From: Prostheceraeus crozeri
Lineage: Eukaryota > Platyhelminthes > Polycladida > Euryleptidae
Reading direction: 5' to 3'
Length of the DNA: 64,000 nucleotides
Assembly (NCBI GenBank): GCA_907163375.1
Contig: CAJQUW010007564.1
Coordinates: 1-64,000 of the forward strand
The notes below the pieces were generated by a model. That model searched no databases. It was not told where the DNA came from and worked only from the letters and a program-made list of their open reading frames with translations. The number at the start of each line of letters is the position of its first letter. Position 1 is the stretch's first letter. A program made the translations under genes and the position numbers. Positions 1 through 11,194 of the stretch are shown piece after piece.

Positions 1-518
1 ATGCTTGATTTTCATTGGATGATGATCCTCATTGGACAATAACATCAAGCTGATTCCAAATCTGGTCTCCGTTTACCCATCAGAGCCTTCGTTCGCCCGC
101 TAGAGCTGTATTGTGGAAAATTCTAACTCTGTCGTTTTTCGCCAATCTCCCAAATCTTAAATGGCGTCTCACATCTAAACGAAGACAGATATGAACAAGC
201 CGTTTCTTTCAGTGAATTTGTCTCACTCTTAGCTTTCAAACGAGCTATTGCACGTAAAAATCCGTCCACTAGAATCAAAGTTGGAAGATCGGTACCGAGG
301 GGGGGGGTCGTCAGCGAAAATTTTTCTCTCCGATTGCTTTCAAATTCACCATACAGATGCAGAATTTCACGCTGAATCCGAATCCGGCCTCCGTTTTCCC
401 ATCCGAACACTGCTTCCACTCGGAAAACATCCCATTTTCAACCCAACATTCATCAGATTTTCACGAAAATCATCACCCACACTATAAACCTCAGAGTCAA
501 AACTGGCGGCTCGCCCAA
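1..518. other. No gene recognised
   Basis: Reading frames here are short, overlap each other on both strands and show no family signature. The only structure is a G-rich tract near 298-308 that resembles the G-run of the tandem repeat that follows, so the minisatellite may once have started here. Confidence 0.5.
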
Positions 519-793
519 GTCCACACGACACTCTGTCGCTTTATCGAGGGGGGGGACGTTAGCGAACCTTTTGGACCAAAACCTGGGCCGGCACACCACG
601 TCATACCACAACCTCTGTCGTTCCGGAGGGGGGGGGACGTCAGCGAACCTTTTGAACCAACCTGGCCGGCACACCACGACAGACCTCTGTCGTTCCAGAG
701 GTGGGGGGGAGTCCAGACACGAAGCACCACGGCGGCGACCACGACCTCTGTCGTCGCCAGAGGGGGGGGGACGTCAGCGACGGCGGCCATCTT
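519..793. repeat. G-rich minisatellite, about four imperfect units
   Basis: Four imperfect units follow one another. Each contains a CTCTGTCG core, a run of seven to ten G, then a GACGTCAGCGAACC-like segment. Two units also share a CCGGCACACCACG tail. Unit length varies from about 60 to 80 bases. The reading frames crossing this block are repeat-generated and have no recognisable domain. Confidence 0.75.
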
Positions 794-1037
794 GCGTCTT
801 ATCACAGAAGTGGAGTTTGCTTACTACTTTGTACATTTTCATATCATGCCATTTTTAAACTGTAATCAAATCATCCAATCTCATATAAAAGCATTGTTGT
901 TCGATTTTGTGTGTAACCATTGAGAAAGGAGTTATTCGCTCTGAAACGCGTCTGGGAACTAACATTGATTTTAACAGAATCAATTTGTTTTGATATTGAA
1001 TATATGGAGGCCCAATTTAAATATTATATATATATAT

Positions 1038-1890
1038 ATGATAAAGAAAAGCAAATTGTCTTTCTCAACCGTACATGTTTTCAGTGTTCAAATACACCAT
1101 CCATCAGCGGACAAATCGTTAAATTAAAGTAAAATTCGCCTTATCTATGAAATCAAACAAAAACGGACTTCCCAGATACCTCTTATAAATGAAACAAAAT
1201 CAAAAGTAGAACAGAAGATTTTCCAAAGCCAGCAATCGATTGTGAAAAATGATGATTAAGATAAGCCATTTATAATATTGGTCCGTTTTCCGTTCATTGC
1301 TGAAGGCAGTAGTAAAGAGTTTAAAAACGAATCAAAGACCTTGAATCACTATTTATCGAAACACTACCATCAAACCGGTTTTCAAAACCTCCAAAATGGA
1401 GTGATTATTTCCTAACAAAGATACGATTGCCAGCGGTCTGAAATCGAATGTTGTTTACAAATACTTTTGTGAACCGTTGCAATATGCGGTACATCGGCGC
1501 TACAAAACCGCCATCTTGATACTCGCATCGCTGAGCATCTTAAAGGTTACCCTGTCTTGACAGAAATTTCTATGCATGAACACAGTCCTGAGAAAACGAA
1601 CCTTTTAAAGTCATAGGTTCGGTACAAGTTGCCCTTTATACAGCGAATCTATTTTAATCAAGCAAGATGTGAAATGCCTGTCCAACGAACGGAACGGATC
1701 TCACACTCTCTCTACCTCGGATTGTACTGACTAGCAATTGTTAATTTTATTCAATTTCCATGCTTTAGTGATTTCATATATAAGGCGGATTTTACTTTAT
1801 TTTAACGATTTGTCCGCTGATGATGGGTTGTAATGAACACTGTGAAAAACATGTCCGGTTGAGAAAAGACAATTTGTTTTTCTTTATCAT
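1038..1890. mobile_element. Foldback (long-TIR) non-autonomous element
   Basis: The first ~118 bases (1038-1155) are the reverse complement of the last ~119 (1772-1890) with only scattered differences; both outer ends read ATGATAAAGAAAA inward. The ~615 bp between the arms holds no convincing reading frame. This is the layout of a non-autonomous DNA transposon or foldback MITE. No clear target duplication was found because the left flank is an AT microsatellite, so the superfamily is not assigned. Confidence 0.75.
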
Positions 1891-1931
1891 GAAATCAACA
1901 CGGGGTTCGACTATGCGTCAATATATTATTA

Positions 1932-3406
1932 CACTAAATTCCAAAAGACTTGCCGCACTTCGATAGCTTGAGAAAGACACAATAATAAAAACTTTGATCT
2001 TTTTACAATAAATATGAACCAGCATATATTCCCGACATTAAATGACCAGGATGCCAGGGCACACTAATGCCGGGTGTGACTTCCCTTGGCAGTGATCACA
2101 GCTCCAACTCTTCTCTGCATACTGTGAATCAAACTGTTGATGATGGATTCAGGAATTGCGTTCCATACTCCTCCCACAATCGCTTCTTCTAGGCTCTTCA
2201 AGGGAAGTCAATGTTTCCTCTTTTAACTGATCCGAACGCTTCATGAGATCCCACCGGTGCTCTATAGGATTAAGATCATGGAGATCTTGAAGGCCAGTCA
2301 AGTCTTCTGATGCTGTGGCTGGAACAAAAACGTTTCAACTTGTACAGACCGATGTGCAGAGAGCATTATCAATCCTGATAGAGGTGAATTGCTTGGTGTT
2401 TTCCTCGTCATCGAAAAATCGCTTGAGAAGATCGGTATAAGTCTTTCCGTTTATTTACAAAGATCTTTTAAGATAGACAACATTGCTTCTTCCACCAAAC
2501 CAGATGGCTCCCCAAACGTAGATAGACCCTCCCATCGCTTGAACTGAAGCCTTGCAGTTTCTCTCCGCCATTCCTTTGACCATTTCTCTCCATACTCGCA
2601 CAAGCCTCTGTCGTTGTTCATAGCGTCTAAAGCGATGATTCGTCAGAGAAGATGACATTTCTCATGCTTGTCTCCCAAGCACATTTTTTCATCGCCCACC
2701 TTTCTCGAGACTTCTTTTGATTGATGGAAAGCAAAAGGGGGCACAAAAAAGATGCACGCTTCCTCAATCCAACAATTCTGCCAGTCTTCTGTAGACAGTT
2801 TTTTTTTTTTTTACCTGTAGGCTCACTCGCTCCTTTTCCACATGTTTCTGAGCTCCTTTGCCGAAGAAAAGTTGTGGCTTTCTAGCCAAGCGTGTTAGAA
2901 GGCGATCTGAGCGATTTGGGTGTTTTTCTTCGTCGACCAGTTGTTCGTTATCACAATAATTCTTGCTCTTTGATGTTTCTTTTTCCATCGTTGAATTGTT
3001 CTTCTATCAACTGGAGCATCTTGGCAATTTCTGATACTTTGAGCATTTTCATTGATAAATCCTTACAGCAAGGCCCGAAGATACGCATTGTTTTTCTTTC
3101 TGGAGTTTCTGGAATGCAGTGCAACCTTCATCTTCATAAGCGTTGTAACTTTTAAGTAACACAGAACATCAGAACACAATAGCTGATATAAAAGAACTTT
3201 CTCATCTCACTTGTCTATGACAGAGATAATGCATGCAGTTGATATCATGGTTGCTTGTCTATAGAGGAAGCAGATGCGCAGATATCTATATTGCCATCCA
3301 ATGCTTGCCATTATCTATTGACTTTCTACTGCTATGATTAATGCATGTCTCGAATGAACCATGCTAGCTAATAGCCTAGTACGACAAGTCTTCTGGGAAT
3401 TTAGTG
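1932..3406 (-). mobile_element. Tc1/mariner-type transposon, both ends present
   Basis: The ends form an imperfect ~30 bp terminal inverted repeat starting CACTAAATTCC and continuing with an AAGACTTG-type block. Each end is next to TA (1930-1931 and 3407-3408), the expected target duplication of the IS630/Tc1/mariner superfamily. The 1.47 kb length fits a single-gene Tc1-like element, and the transposase lies inside on the minus strand. The right end lies in a TA microsatellite, a natural target. Confidence 0.85.
2045..3155 (-). pseudogene. Tc1-like transposase, decayed
   Basis: Conceptual translation of the minus strand gives Tc1 hallmarks in order. There is an N-terminal helix-turn-helix-like region, then IFSDESSF around 2640-2660 (first catalytic Asp), VWGAIWFGG near 2490-2515, and NPIEHRWDLMKR near 2255-2290, which holds the catalytic Glu of a DDE triad. 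The C-terminal segment resembles SLIHSMQRRVGAVI, typical of the family's end. The segments lie in more than one frame with internal stops, so the gene is dead. The family cuts and pastes its element at TA sites. Confidence 0.8.
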
Positions 3407-3408
3407 TA

Positions 3409-3427
3409 TAATATATATATATATATT

Positions 3428-3463
<36 letters not shown>
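3409..3463. repeat. (TA)n microsatellite
   Basis: An almost pure alternating TA tract of ~55 bases, immediately right of the Tc1-like element. It is probably part of the original target tract. Confidence 0.9.
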
Positions 3464-3465
<2 letters not shown>

Positions 3466-3467
<2 letters not shown>

Positions 3468-6329
3468 TACGAGGTAAGGCCCGGAAAAATGTCATTAGTT
3501 GCAACCCCATTTCGGACGCATACTCGTTGTGAAACTTTGCACAAGCCTGTGCCACACAACAATAATTCAGGTTTATGCTCCTACAGTCACTATGATCAAG
3601 TAGTCCACACCCGACACACTTCCTCCCCGTTTCACGCTTATGAGAAACACTGCAATCAGCAGTTCACGGTGCGGCATAAAAAACGTGACTTAAATTTTGA
3701 AGTAGCATAAAATTTCGATTATACAACAGGAAATTAACAAATAAGGTCTCATTTTGAAGTCAATGCACATCTTTATTACCATAATCAACATTGCAATGAT
3801 TGCATTTGAGGATGAGAGTATAATGTTCATGCAACAGACTAACAACGACAAACAACAGACTATGTTCAGAACAACGACTGAATGGAAAAGCAAGCCTACT
3901 TCCAATTTTCACGTAAAAACGATAATCATCATGACAAAGTCTTGCTACAGATCACACAGCATTAATTGGGTGATCAACCTTCAGCAGAAACGCCTTGTAA
4001 CCGAAATCCAGAAATTTCGCATTTTCTGTTTTATTTCTTTCAAAGTCTCCACGTCTCTACCAAGTTAATCCCCAAACATTTTCATTTAGAAAAATGTCAT
4101 CACACATACTATTGGACCATTAAACTACATTCAATGTATTGATGATCGAATTCATTGAGCTCCTCATCACGGGATCTCTTTAGCAATTTAATCACTTAAG
4201 CTTGCGTGATCTAGACACTTTACCCATCGTTTAATTAACTCTTACTCAATAGAGTTGTGACATAGTCAGTAACAAAATTGCAACAAAGAATTCATGCTTA
4301 CAGGCTCGACTGCAATTACTTCTCATTCTAAATTTGAAATTCTATATTTTAACAGATAGCTATTAGATAATAACATGTTAAATTACATTATTTTCTAATG
4401 AAAAAGCACTGATGCTCTGAGCATAGATTTTTATATGAAAAATATCTTCCCCAAAGACATTTGATTAAGTACATCTATCCCTTTGTGTACACACAAATAT
4501 TCAGTATTGCATGATTGAAATAAAAGCTGTTTGATCATCTGCTATAATGGTGAAAGACTCTACCATGATGAATACCAGGTGAAGAATTGGAATGTAGTAA
4601 ATGGAAATGTTTGGGATTGACTTGGAATAGTCGTGGAGACTTTGAAAGAAAATAAAACAGAAAATGCGAAATTTCTGGATTTCGGTTACAAGGCGTATCT
4701 GCTGAAGGTTGATCACCCAATTAATGCTGTGTGATCTGTAGCAAGACTTTGTCATGATGATTATCGTTTAAGTGAAAAATTGGAAGTAAGGCTTGCTTTT
4801 CCATTCAGTCGTAGTTCTGAACATAGTCTGTTGTTTGTCGTTGTTAGTCTGTTGCATGAACATATACTCTCATCCTCAAATGCAATCATTGCAATGTTGA
4901 TTATGGTAATAAAGATGTGCATTGACTTCAAAATGAGACCTTATTTGTTAATTTCTGTTGTATAATCAGAAAGTTATGCTACTTCAAAATTTAGTCACGT
5001 TTTTTATGCCGCACCTGTAGAAACAAGTAAAGAGTCGCGAGTTCTGCATCCTGATGGGCGACTTTAATGCGAAAGTTGGTGAAGGAGTAGAACCTTCTGC
5101 TGGATTTAGTCGTTTCGGTCTGGGAATTCGAAACGAAAGAGGTCAACGTTTAGCGTATTTCTCCACAGCAAATGATTTTTGTATTTTGAATACGCAGTTT
5201 TAACCACCACAAGCGTCGACGGTTCTCATGGACATCTCCCCATCAAAGCACTCGGAATCAAATCGATTATATGATGATAAACAAGAAATGGCTGAGCAAT
5301 GTGCTTAATGCCAGAAGTAAACCAAGTGCAGACTGTGATGGCCGATCACCAAATATGTCTATTCAAAGGTTCAATTGAAGGGGTTCAGTGTGAAAAGAAG
5401 TATTCAGCCATTGCGATTGAACTTGAATAAATTGAATTATTCGGAAATCCGTGATCAATATGTAACAGAAACGAGTAACCGCTTTCCAGCGCTGTTGGAG
5501 GCAGATCCTGCAGAAAATGGAAACCAAATGATCTCCGGTCAAGCATAGCTGACACCTTAAAAGAGGTTGCAATCGATGTCATAAGACGTGCTCCGAGGCG
5601 GAAAGTAACTGATTCTTGAATTGGTAACAAGAACACTCAAATTAATTCAAGAAAGAAGAGAAGCTTGGCGTCTTTCAGATAGCGTTTCGATTAAAAGCTG
5701 AACAAGAAAATAAAGAATATCCTGCGTAAAGACAAGGAAAACCTGGTTTAGAACGACCAAGACTGCAGGTCGTGAAAATGTGCCTGCGGAATCGTCAAAC
5801 TCGCTGGAGGACCTTACCATAAAAAGTCTTCATAGGCGTTGTGTGCGGATTTGGGAAACAGAATGTTGGCCAGAGATTGGAAAGAACAAGAACTTGTTAT
5901 TGCTGCATAAGTCCGGCAATCCCAAAGAGTATGATATTATCGTAATATTGCGCTTATATTCATGCTAGCAAAGTCCTTCCTCAATATACTGTTGGACCGC
6001 CTGCGCATAAACATCGAACAAGAAACTCCCAGATGAGCAAGCAGATTTTCAAATTGGTAGAGGCATCTCAAATTTGTTAGCAACCTACAAGTCATGATTG
6101 AAAAGGTGAATGACATGTCAAAATGGAAGCGGTGATAACCTTTATTGATTATTCTAAGGCCTTTGACATCGTGAGCCACGGTCAGCTCTGGGATATCTTG
6201 TCCACTTTTGGATTCCTAGCGCACCTCACAAATCTGATGAAGTCCCTCTACTGCAATCAACACGGAGTTACTCGTTAGAGCGGAGAACAAAACCAAGAAA
6301 TTCCCAAACGAAAAGGGTGTGCCGTCAAG
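3466..6329 (+). mobile_element. APE-type LINE, interrupted and 3'-truncated
   Basis: Two separated parts of one non-LTR retrotransposon can be read on the plus strand. The first (about 3490-3665) gives TIIQVYAPT, a standard apurinic-like endonuclease motif. The second begins after 5014 and gives ILMGDFNAKVG, then WTSP and NQIDYMM, the second half of the same endonuclease. It is followed by reverse-transcriptase motifs: FIDYSKAFD near 6140-6170 and a KGCAVKQG stretch at 6316-6330 that precedes the usual RQGC-like box. Stops and frameshifts are frequent. The RQGC-type box suggests an RTE- or L1-like clade, but the clade is uncertain. A foldback element (3668-5014) splits the endonuclease and a hAT element begins exactly where the RT is cut off. 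Confidence 0.75.
3668..5014. mobile_element. Large inverted-repeat (foldback) element
   Basis: The left arm (3668 to about 4071) and right arm (about 4616-5014) are reverse complements over ~400 bases with few differences. The outer ends are GTGCGGCATAAAAAACGTGAC. The ~540 bp centre is AT-rich and has no recognisable gene. Reading frames in the arms are simply mirror copies of each other. The element separates two halves of a LINE endonuclease, which shows that it is an insertion. No convincing target duplication was found, so its superfamily is open. Confidence 0.8.
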
Positions 6330-6838
6330 CAGGGATGCGGAGTCGGAGTCGAAGTCCCGGAGTCCTATCATTTTTGCTGGAGTCGGAAGCGGAGTCGGAG
6401 TCCTATCAAATCATAGGACTCCGGCCTATAACTAGAACCCGAGATATAATAGAAACAAACTATTTTATTCTCGTGCAGGTAGCTGTCATTGGGCCGTATG
6501 CATAAACTTAAGCATTTACTTCTAGGAAAAGCAAATAGAAAAGCAAAAGCTTTTTAGCAAAAGCTCTCTGAGAAGCAAATGCTTAAATTCATATGTATAA
6601 CAGTTTGCTTTTACTTAATAGCATTTGCTACAAGACTTAGTAAATGGTTGGACAGCGAAAGACAATTAACGCTACCAAGTGATGATATCAGATCTATTTA
6701 TAGTTTGAAACAAACGATATCTTCATTCATCAGTCCCTCACGTGATCAGAACGTAAAAAACCCAACCACGATTCAGTCTAATCGATCATATCACTTGGTG
6801 GAAGCACAGATTGAATAGATTGCTATCGTCAGACATGA

Positions 6839-7586
6839 GTGGTGCGAGTCGTACCCCCTATTATGCGTGCGAGGAGTCTGAAGGAGGACTCTGTTATCCA
6901 AGAAACGGAGGAGGTTGATAGTCAAAATGACGATAATCAGATGGCGTTTGTTGAACTGTTATCATCTTACCCAGTACTACTCGAGAAAAGTCAGAAGCCT
7001 CACGTCAAGGTGCAGAAAATTGACGCTATTGAATCTTTAAGACAACTACTACAAACCAAATACGCAAAGATTTACACGAGACAGCAACTGTTGAAAAAGA
7101 TAGCTAACATGAAGAAGATAGTGAAGGAGAAGACTGATGTAAAAAAGACTGGTAATCGCAAGATAACTTTGAAGCCATGGGAACGGATGATGTTCGAATT
7201 ATTTGCAGGGGGATATTAACCCGATATTCTGTCGGAATCCAAGGTGCTATTTCATCTGGCCTTCAATCAACACAAAAGGCAGAAAAGTGTTAAATTTTCC
7301 GAAGGAAGCAGTGTCTTCGAATAGCTATACACCCACACCGGCAATTAAGCCTAAAAGAAAGCGACTCGTTGAGGAAACTGACGAAACAAGCAAACTAACA
7401 ACTAGTGAATTACAGCGTCTTGTTCTTTTGGAGCAGTTGAAATACTATCGGATGAAAACTCGAAATTTAATGAAAAATCTGCTGATATATTTACCAATAG
7501 AAATCAAGAAAAGTCAACAGCTTCTTCATGAAATGAATCAGTGTGCTGATTATGACGCTTATGTGATTGCAACGAATAATGTTTAG
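6839..7586 (+). pseudogene. Harbinger accessory Myb/SANT-like protein, frameshifted
   Basis: This is the second protein of a Harbinger element. In this family a SANT/Myb/trihelix-type protein binds DNA and works with the transposase. The first ~125 codons include an acidic leader, then FVELLSSYPVLLEKSQ and a basic helix-rich stretch, consistent with a SANT/MADF-like fold. A single frame change near 7203-7219 leads into a second segment of about 125 codons with a PKRKR basic cluster (possible nuclear localisation signal) and a leucine/glutamine-rich tail ending at the TAG after 7583. An earlier ATG at 6835 lies in another frame. Assignment rests on position inside the Harbinger ends and on helix pattern, not on a strong motif. 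Confidence 0.55.
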
Positions 7587-8082
7587 GTTTTTTCTTGGAC
7601 TTTTTAATCTGTCTTATTATGTGAATACATTTATATTAGCTACCATACGAGCACATGTTACGGTTTTGTGTTGTGAGACAGGATGAGAATTTTAAAAAAA
7701 GCGATTTATTACATTTGCTGCGGTACTGGAACAGGACAGCAAAGTTTATAAGAATTCGAATTGGGGGAAGAGATAGCTCTTTTATCAGTCTAAATAATAC
7801 CTAGATAATTGGATGATGGGGATTTAATTGTAATTAATTCAAATTATTGATTGATAGATTTCTAATTGAAATAAAATTATTAAGAGAGAAATGATTGTTT
7901 CTTAATCAACAATAAATTATCCTTGCTTTGATCCATATAATGCATCAGTTCATCAGTTAGGAATTATCATGCTATTTTTAGTCTTTATTTCAGCAATAGT
8001 AAAATCCCATCGTAATTACTAAAATATAAGGTTCATTATATTTTTGAGTGAAAAATACTTCCTTGATATATCGGTGCGAATC

Positions 8083-8838
8083 TTATATATATATATATAT
8101 ATATAGATACGAAATGTGCGCTCCTGCCCCACCGAATTGTACTCTCCTGCCCCACTTGTACTCTCCTGCCCCACGGACGAATATGAAATGTACGCCCCTG
8201 CCCCACAACTGTACGCTCCTGCCCCCATGTGCACTCCTGCCCCACTGACTCTCCTGCCCCACGTATGAGCTTTTGCGGAATATGATTGTGCATTGATATG
8301 TACTGTTGTGAAAGAAGTTCTATGGCTGTCAGCGCCTCCAAATGCCTGGTCGACGATTGCTGTAGGCCCTGGTCCCTTCAATTTTCGTATTTAGAGTTAG
8401 CTTTTGCGGAATATGATCGTGCTGTGATATGTACTGAGATATATGACAGTCAGAGCACCTCCAAATGCATGGTACGTCCATTGCTGTAGGCCCTCAATTT
8501 TCGTATTTAGAGTTAGCTTTTGCGGAATATGATTGTGCATTGATATGTACTGATGTGAAAGAAGTGCTATGGCTGTCAGAGAACCTCCAAATGCCTGGTC
8601 CGACGATCGATTGCTGTAGGCCCTCAATTTTCATATTTAGAGTTAGCTTTTGCGGAATATGATTGTGCTGTGATATGTACTGATATGAATGAAGATATAT
8701 GACAGTCAGAGCACCTCCAAATGCCTGGTCCGACGATTGTTGTAGGCCCTGGTCCCTTCATGTACAAGTGGGGCAGGAGAGTACAATTCTCGGTGGGGCA
8801 GGAGAGCACATTTCGTATTTATATATATATATATATAT
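8083..8838. mobile_element. Palindromic element with higher-order internal repeats
   Basis: The outer ~78 bases on each side are reverse complements: a TA tract, then ATACGAAATGTGC, then two CTCCTGCCCCAC units. On the left this dodecamer is repeated seven times between about 8118 and 8262. Between the arms are four tandem units of about 116-131 bases (about 8266-8396, 8397-8512, 8513-8643, 8644-8759). Units 1 and 3 resemble each other, as do units 2 and 4, so the real period is a ~247 bp dimer. No reading frame is credible. It lies inside the Harbinger element, between that element's two genes. Confidence 0.75.
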
Positions 8839-9429
8839 CAGTCATACAATGAGCTTAAATAATCGTATATCTAACAATGATAATATGGTTATTGATATAT
8901 TTATATCAATAATATAACAATACTAATAGGCCTATAACAATAATGTAATATAATAACAATATATTGATAATTATTAATAATTAATATAGTATATAGTAAT
9001 ACACAATAACACACAAAATAAATTGATAAACCTACTATCACTAGCTCATGCATTTGTTGCTACATTACTAATGCTGTTTTTTTCCTGCTTAACATTTGTT
9101 ACAAGTAGACCCGTATGTATATTAACGACTAAAATAATATGATTTCATGAGGTCATGCAGATTCAGGACTTGTGGATGTGGTGGAAGTTCATATTAGAAA
9201 GACGACATAAAAGACTAACTGATCATTAATTTTAATACAAATATCAATGTAACTTTTACTTTACACAACATCAAAGCTCATTGATTTTGACACTATTTGG
9301 CCTAGCATCAGCTAAGGGTATGTTTCTGCGATTGAACAAAATATCCATATGTCTAGGCGTCGACTTTCGGCTTGATTAGTAATCTCAAGCATTTCAGTAA
9401 TGTCAATCATGTCCTCATCAGGTTCAGAG

Positions 9430-10335
9430 TTTTCTCATCATCGATCGGATCGGGTTCATTGAAGTATTTTGCTATGTTGTGTAAAATGGCACAACAGGTG
9501 ATAGCAGTTGGAACACTTTTCCAATTTAAATCGAAGTCCGTACCGCAGCATGGGAAAACGACGCTTCAGCTGGCCGAATGTTTGCTCGATAACGACGCGT
9601 TCCTTCGCGTGTGTTTTATTATAAAACGTCTGTTTTTCACTTCGGGGAACTTTGAAAGGAGTCATTAAAAATGGATACAAAGGATAACCTTCATCACCAA
9701 GCAAGATTACCGGAGGCTTTTGAATCACGTAAATGGAGGAAGAAAAAGGTCCGAATTTCGAAGTACACGACTGTCATGCACAGAACCAGGCCAACTTACG
9801 TCGAGACTTGTTAATTCAACTCTAGCATTGCAAGTTGCCTGCACAATAATCGAAGGGTATCCCTTCCTATTTATGTATTCATCACCAATTACACCAGGCG
9901 GCTTGTCATACGCACATGTGTACAATCAATCGCTCCGATGGTTGATGGCATTGATTTATTTTTTGCCATAAAATTTTTGGTTCTTGGATTTCTTCTTGGA
10001 AGTCGGAAAATGAATCCAAATATCTCTCTTCTTAATTTATAGAATCCATTACTGAATGTATTTGCCGAGAAACAGTACTTTGATGACCTCCTAGATCCTC
10101 AGCAAAACACCCGTTTGAAAACCTGTATCTGCCATGTATCGACAAAATATTTTCATTTTTTCCAATGACGTCAGTGCAGATCCCCTTCTCTCACAATCCT
10201 TTCCCAGGAAATAATCGCTCATCCACAGTAGAGTGTCCTCTCTGAATCGATACAATCGTAAAAATCACCTTTTTCATGATTACGACGAACTTTGTAATGT
10301 TTGGTCTCTCGGATTTTCATGTATTCCGCCATGAC
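9430..10335 (-). pseudogene. PIF/Harbinger (HARBI1-like) transposase, decayed
   Basis: This DDE-family nuclease cuts and pastes Harbinger elements. Reading the minus strand, a start-like ATG near 10333 leads to a degraded N-terminal region. It is followed by WPGSVHDSRVLRNSD near 9750-9800 (catalytic Asp in the HDSR box), VILLGDEGYPL near 9670-9705 (second Asp) and ERVVIEQTFGQLKRRFP near 9560-9610 (catalytic Glu). The spacing is right for the family. The sequence changes frame between the first and second boxes and has several stops upstream, so it is not functional. It converges on the SANT-like gene. Confidence 0.82.
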
Positions 10336-10771
10336 TGCGATTCTTAAAAACTGGAGCGACATCTATCTGCGCTCTAATTTGTAATAGCTTTTGCTTAAGA
10401 AATAAAGTCATTGGTCAGAATTATGCATACGAATTGAAGCAAACGCTATTTTTGAAGCTTAAACTTAAAGGCAAAAGCTTTTGCTCAAAGAAAAAGCAAA
10501 TGCCAACGCATGCGAACTTAAGCTTTTTGCTTAGATTATTGAAGCAAAAGCATTTGCTTATTTTTATGCATACGGCTCATTGTCTCGATGTCAACTTTCT
10601 CCGTCAAACAAAAGTACAGAGACAGCAGTGCATGCAAAGCTTTTTATAGTTGAGGGAATGAGCCGTGATAGTGAAAAAGGATTGTTTTTTCACTCGGTGA
10701 TTTAGAAGAGAAGACAAACTTTCCTAGCTTCGATCACAGCTACGCACTAAAGGTCACATCAGAGACAAAAA

Positions 10772-11045
10772 ATGAATACTAGTTTGTTTGAGAACCTTAC
10801 CCTCACGTTAATCGTGTGTGATGGCTCCTGTAAGGCGGATATTGAAATCGAAAGGGTACTCATATTTTTGAAGAAGGATGGGGATTTTCCTGCTGGTAGA
10901 GATGGAGAAAAACCGTGTGCAGCACACATCAACAAGATGGGAGGAGCCGAGTCGTATGCATCCAACTTAAAGCGACATTTGATAAACCATTATCGAAAAT
11001 GATTGATAATTGATACAGCAATGATCACTGAAAATAGGTTTCAGG
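10772..11045 (+). pseudogene. BED zinc-finger exon of a hAT transposase
   Basis: The exon starts at an ATG and encodes about 75 residues. A Cys pair in CDGSC is followed by IERVLIFLKKDGDF and, downstream, C, then SNLKRHLINHY with two His, which matches a BED-type DNA-binding finger at the N-terminus of hAT transposases. A stop ends the frame at 11000-11002, and a GT donor-like AGGTAAGC lies at about 11043. The sequence then runs straight into the right hAT end, with no dimerisation or catalytic region. The same exon and the same donor occur in copy 2 near 39080-39350. Confidence 0.65.
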
Positions 11046-11194
11046 TAAGCCTATAATGATCTATGATGTACTAAAATGTCACCACTTTATTTTTAAAAAA
11101 CTAGGCTTTGTATTCATGCCACCCGGAGTCGGAGTAGGAGTCCTATCACCCCGGAGTCGGAGTTCTATCAAAATGATAGGACTCCGAATGCCTG

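Larger units (their letters stand above)
6491..10578. mobile_element. PIF/Harbinger transposon inside the hAT element
   Basis: The ends are inverted copies: GGGCCGTATGCATAAA on the left and, reverse-complemented, GAGCCGTATGCATAAA on the right. Both continue into AAGCAAAAGC-rich subterminal repeats. The trinucleotide ATT flanks both ends (6488-6490, 10579-10581), matching the 3 bp duplication of the superfamily. The interior has the two expected genes in convergent order: a SANT/Myb-like DNA-binding protein on the plus strand and a DDE transposase on the minus strand. A separate palindromic element has been inserted between them. Confidence 0.85.
6330..11194 (+). mobile_element. hAT-type element copy 1, carrying a Harbinger insertion
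   Basis: The left end begins CAGGGATGCGGAGTCGG and the right end, reverse-complemented, begins CAGGCATTCGGAGTCC. CAGGG-type ends are typical of hAT. Both ends are followed by repeated GGAGTCGGAGTCCTATCA subterminal blocks, also found in inverted orientation. Inside, after the Harbinger insertion (6491-10578), is one BED-finger exon and then directly the right end, so most of the transposase is absent. I could not see a matching 8 bp target duplication, so the exact ends are somewhat uncertain. A second copy with the same shortened interior lies at about 39010-39465. Confidence 0.7.

Noticed and set aside
3754-4755. Paired frames on opposite strands with the same protein sequence
   Set aside because: They are mirror images generated by the inverted-repeat arms of the foldback element, not genes.
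8266-8759. Regularly repeated ~125 bp units, considered as a CRISPR-like array
   Set aside because: Units are contiguous tandem repeats without unique spacers, in a eukaryotic transposon context.
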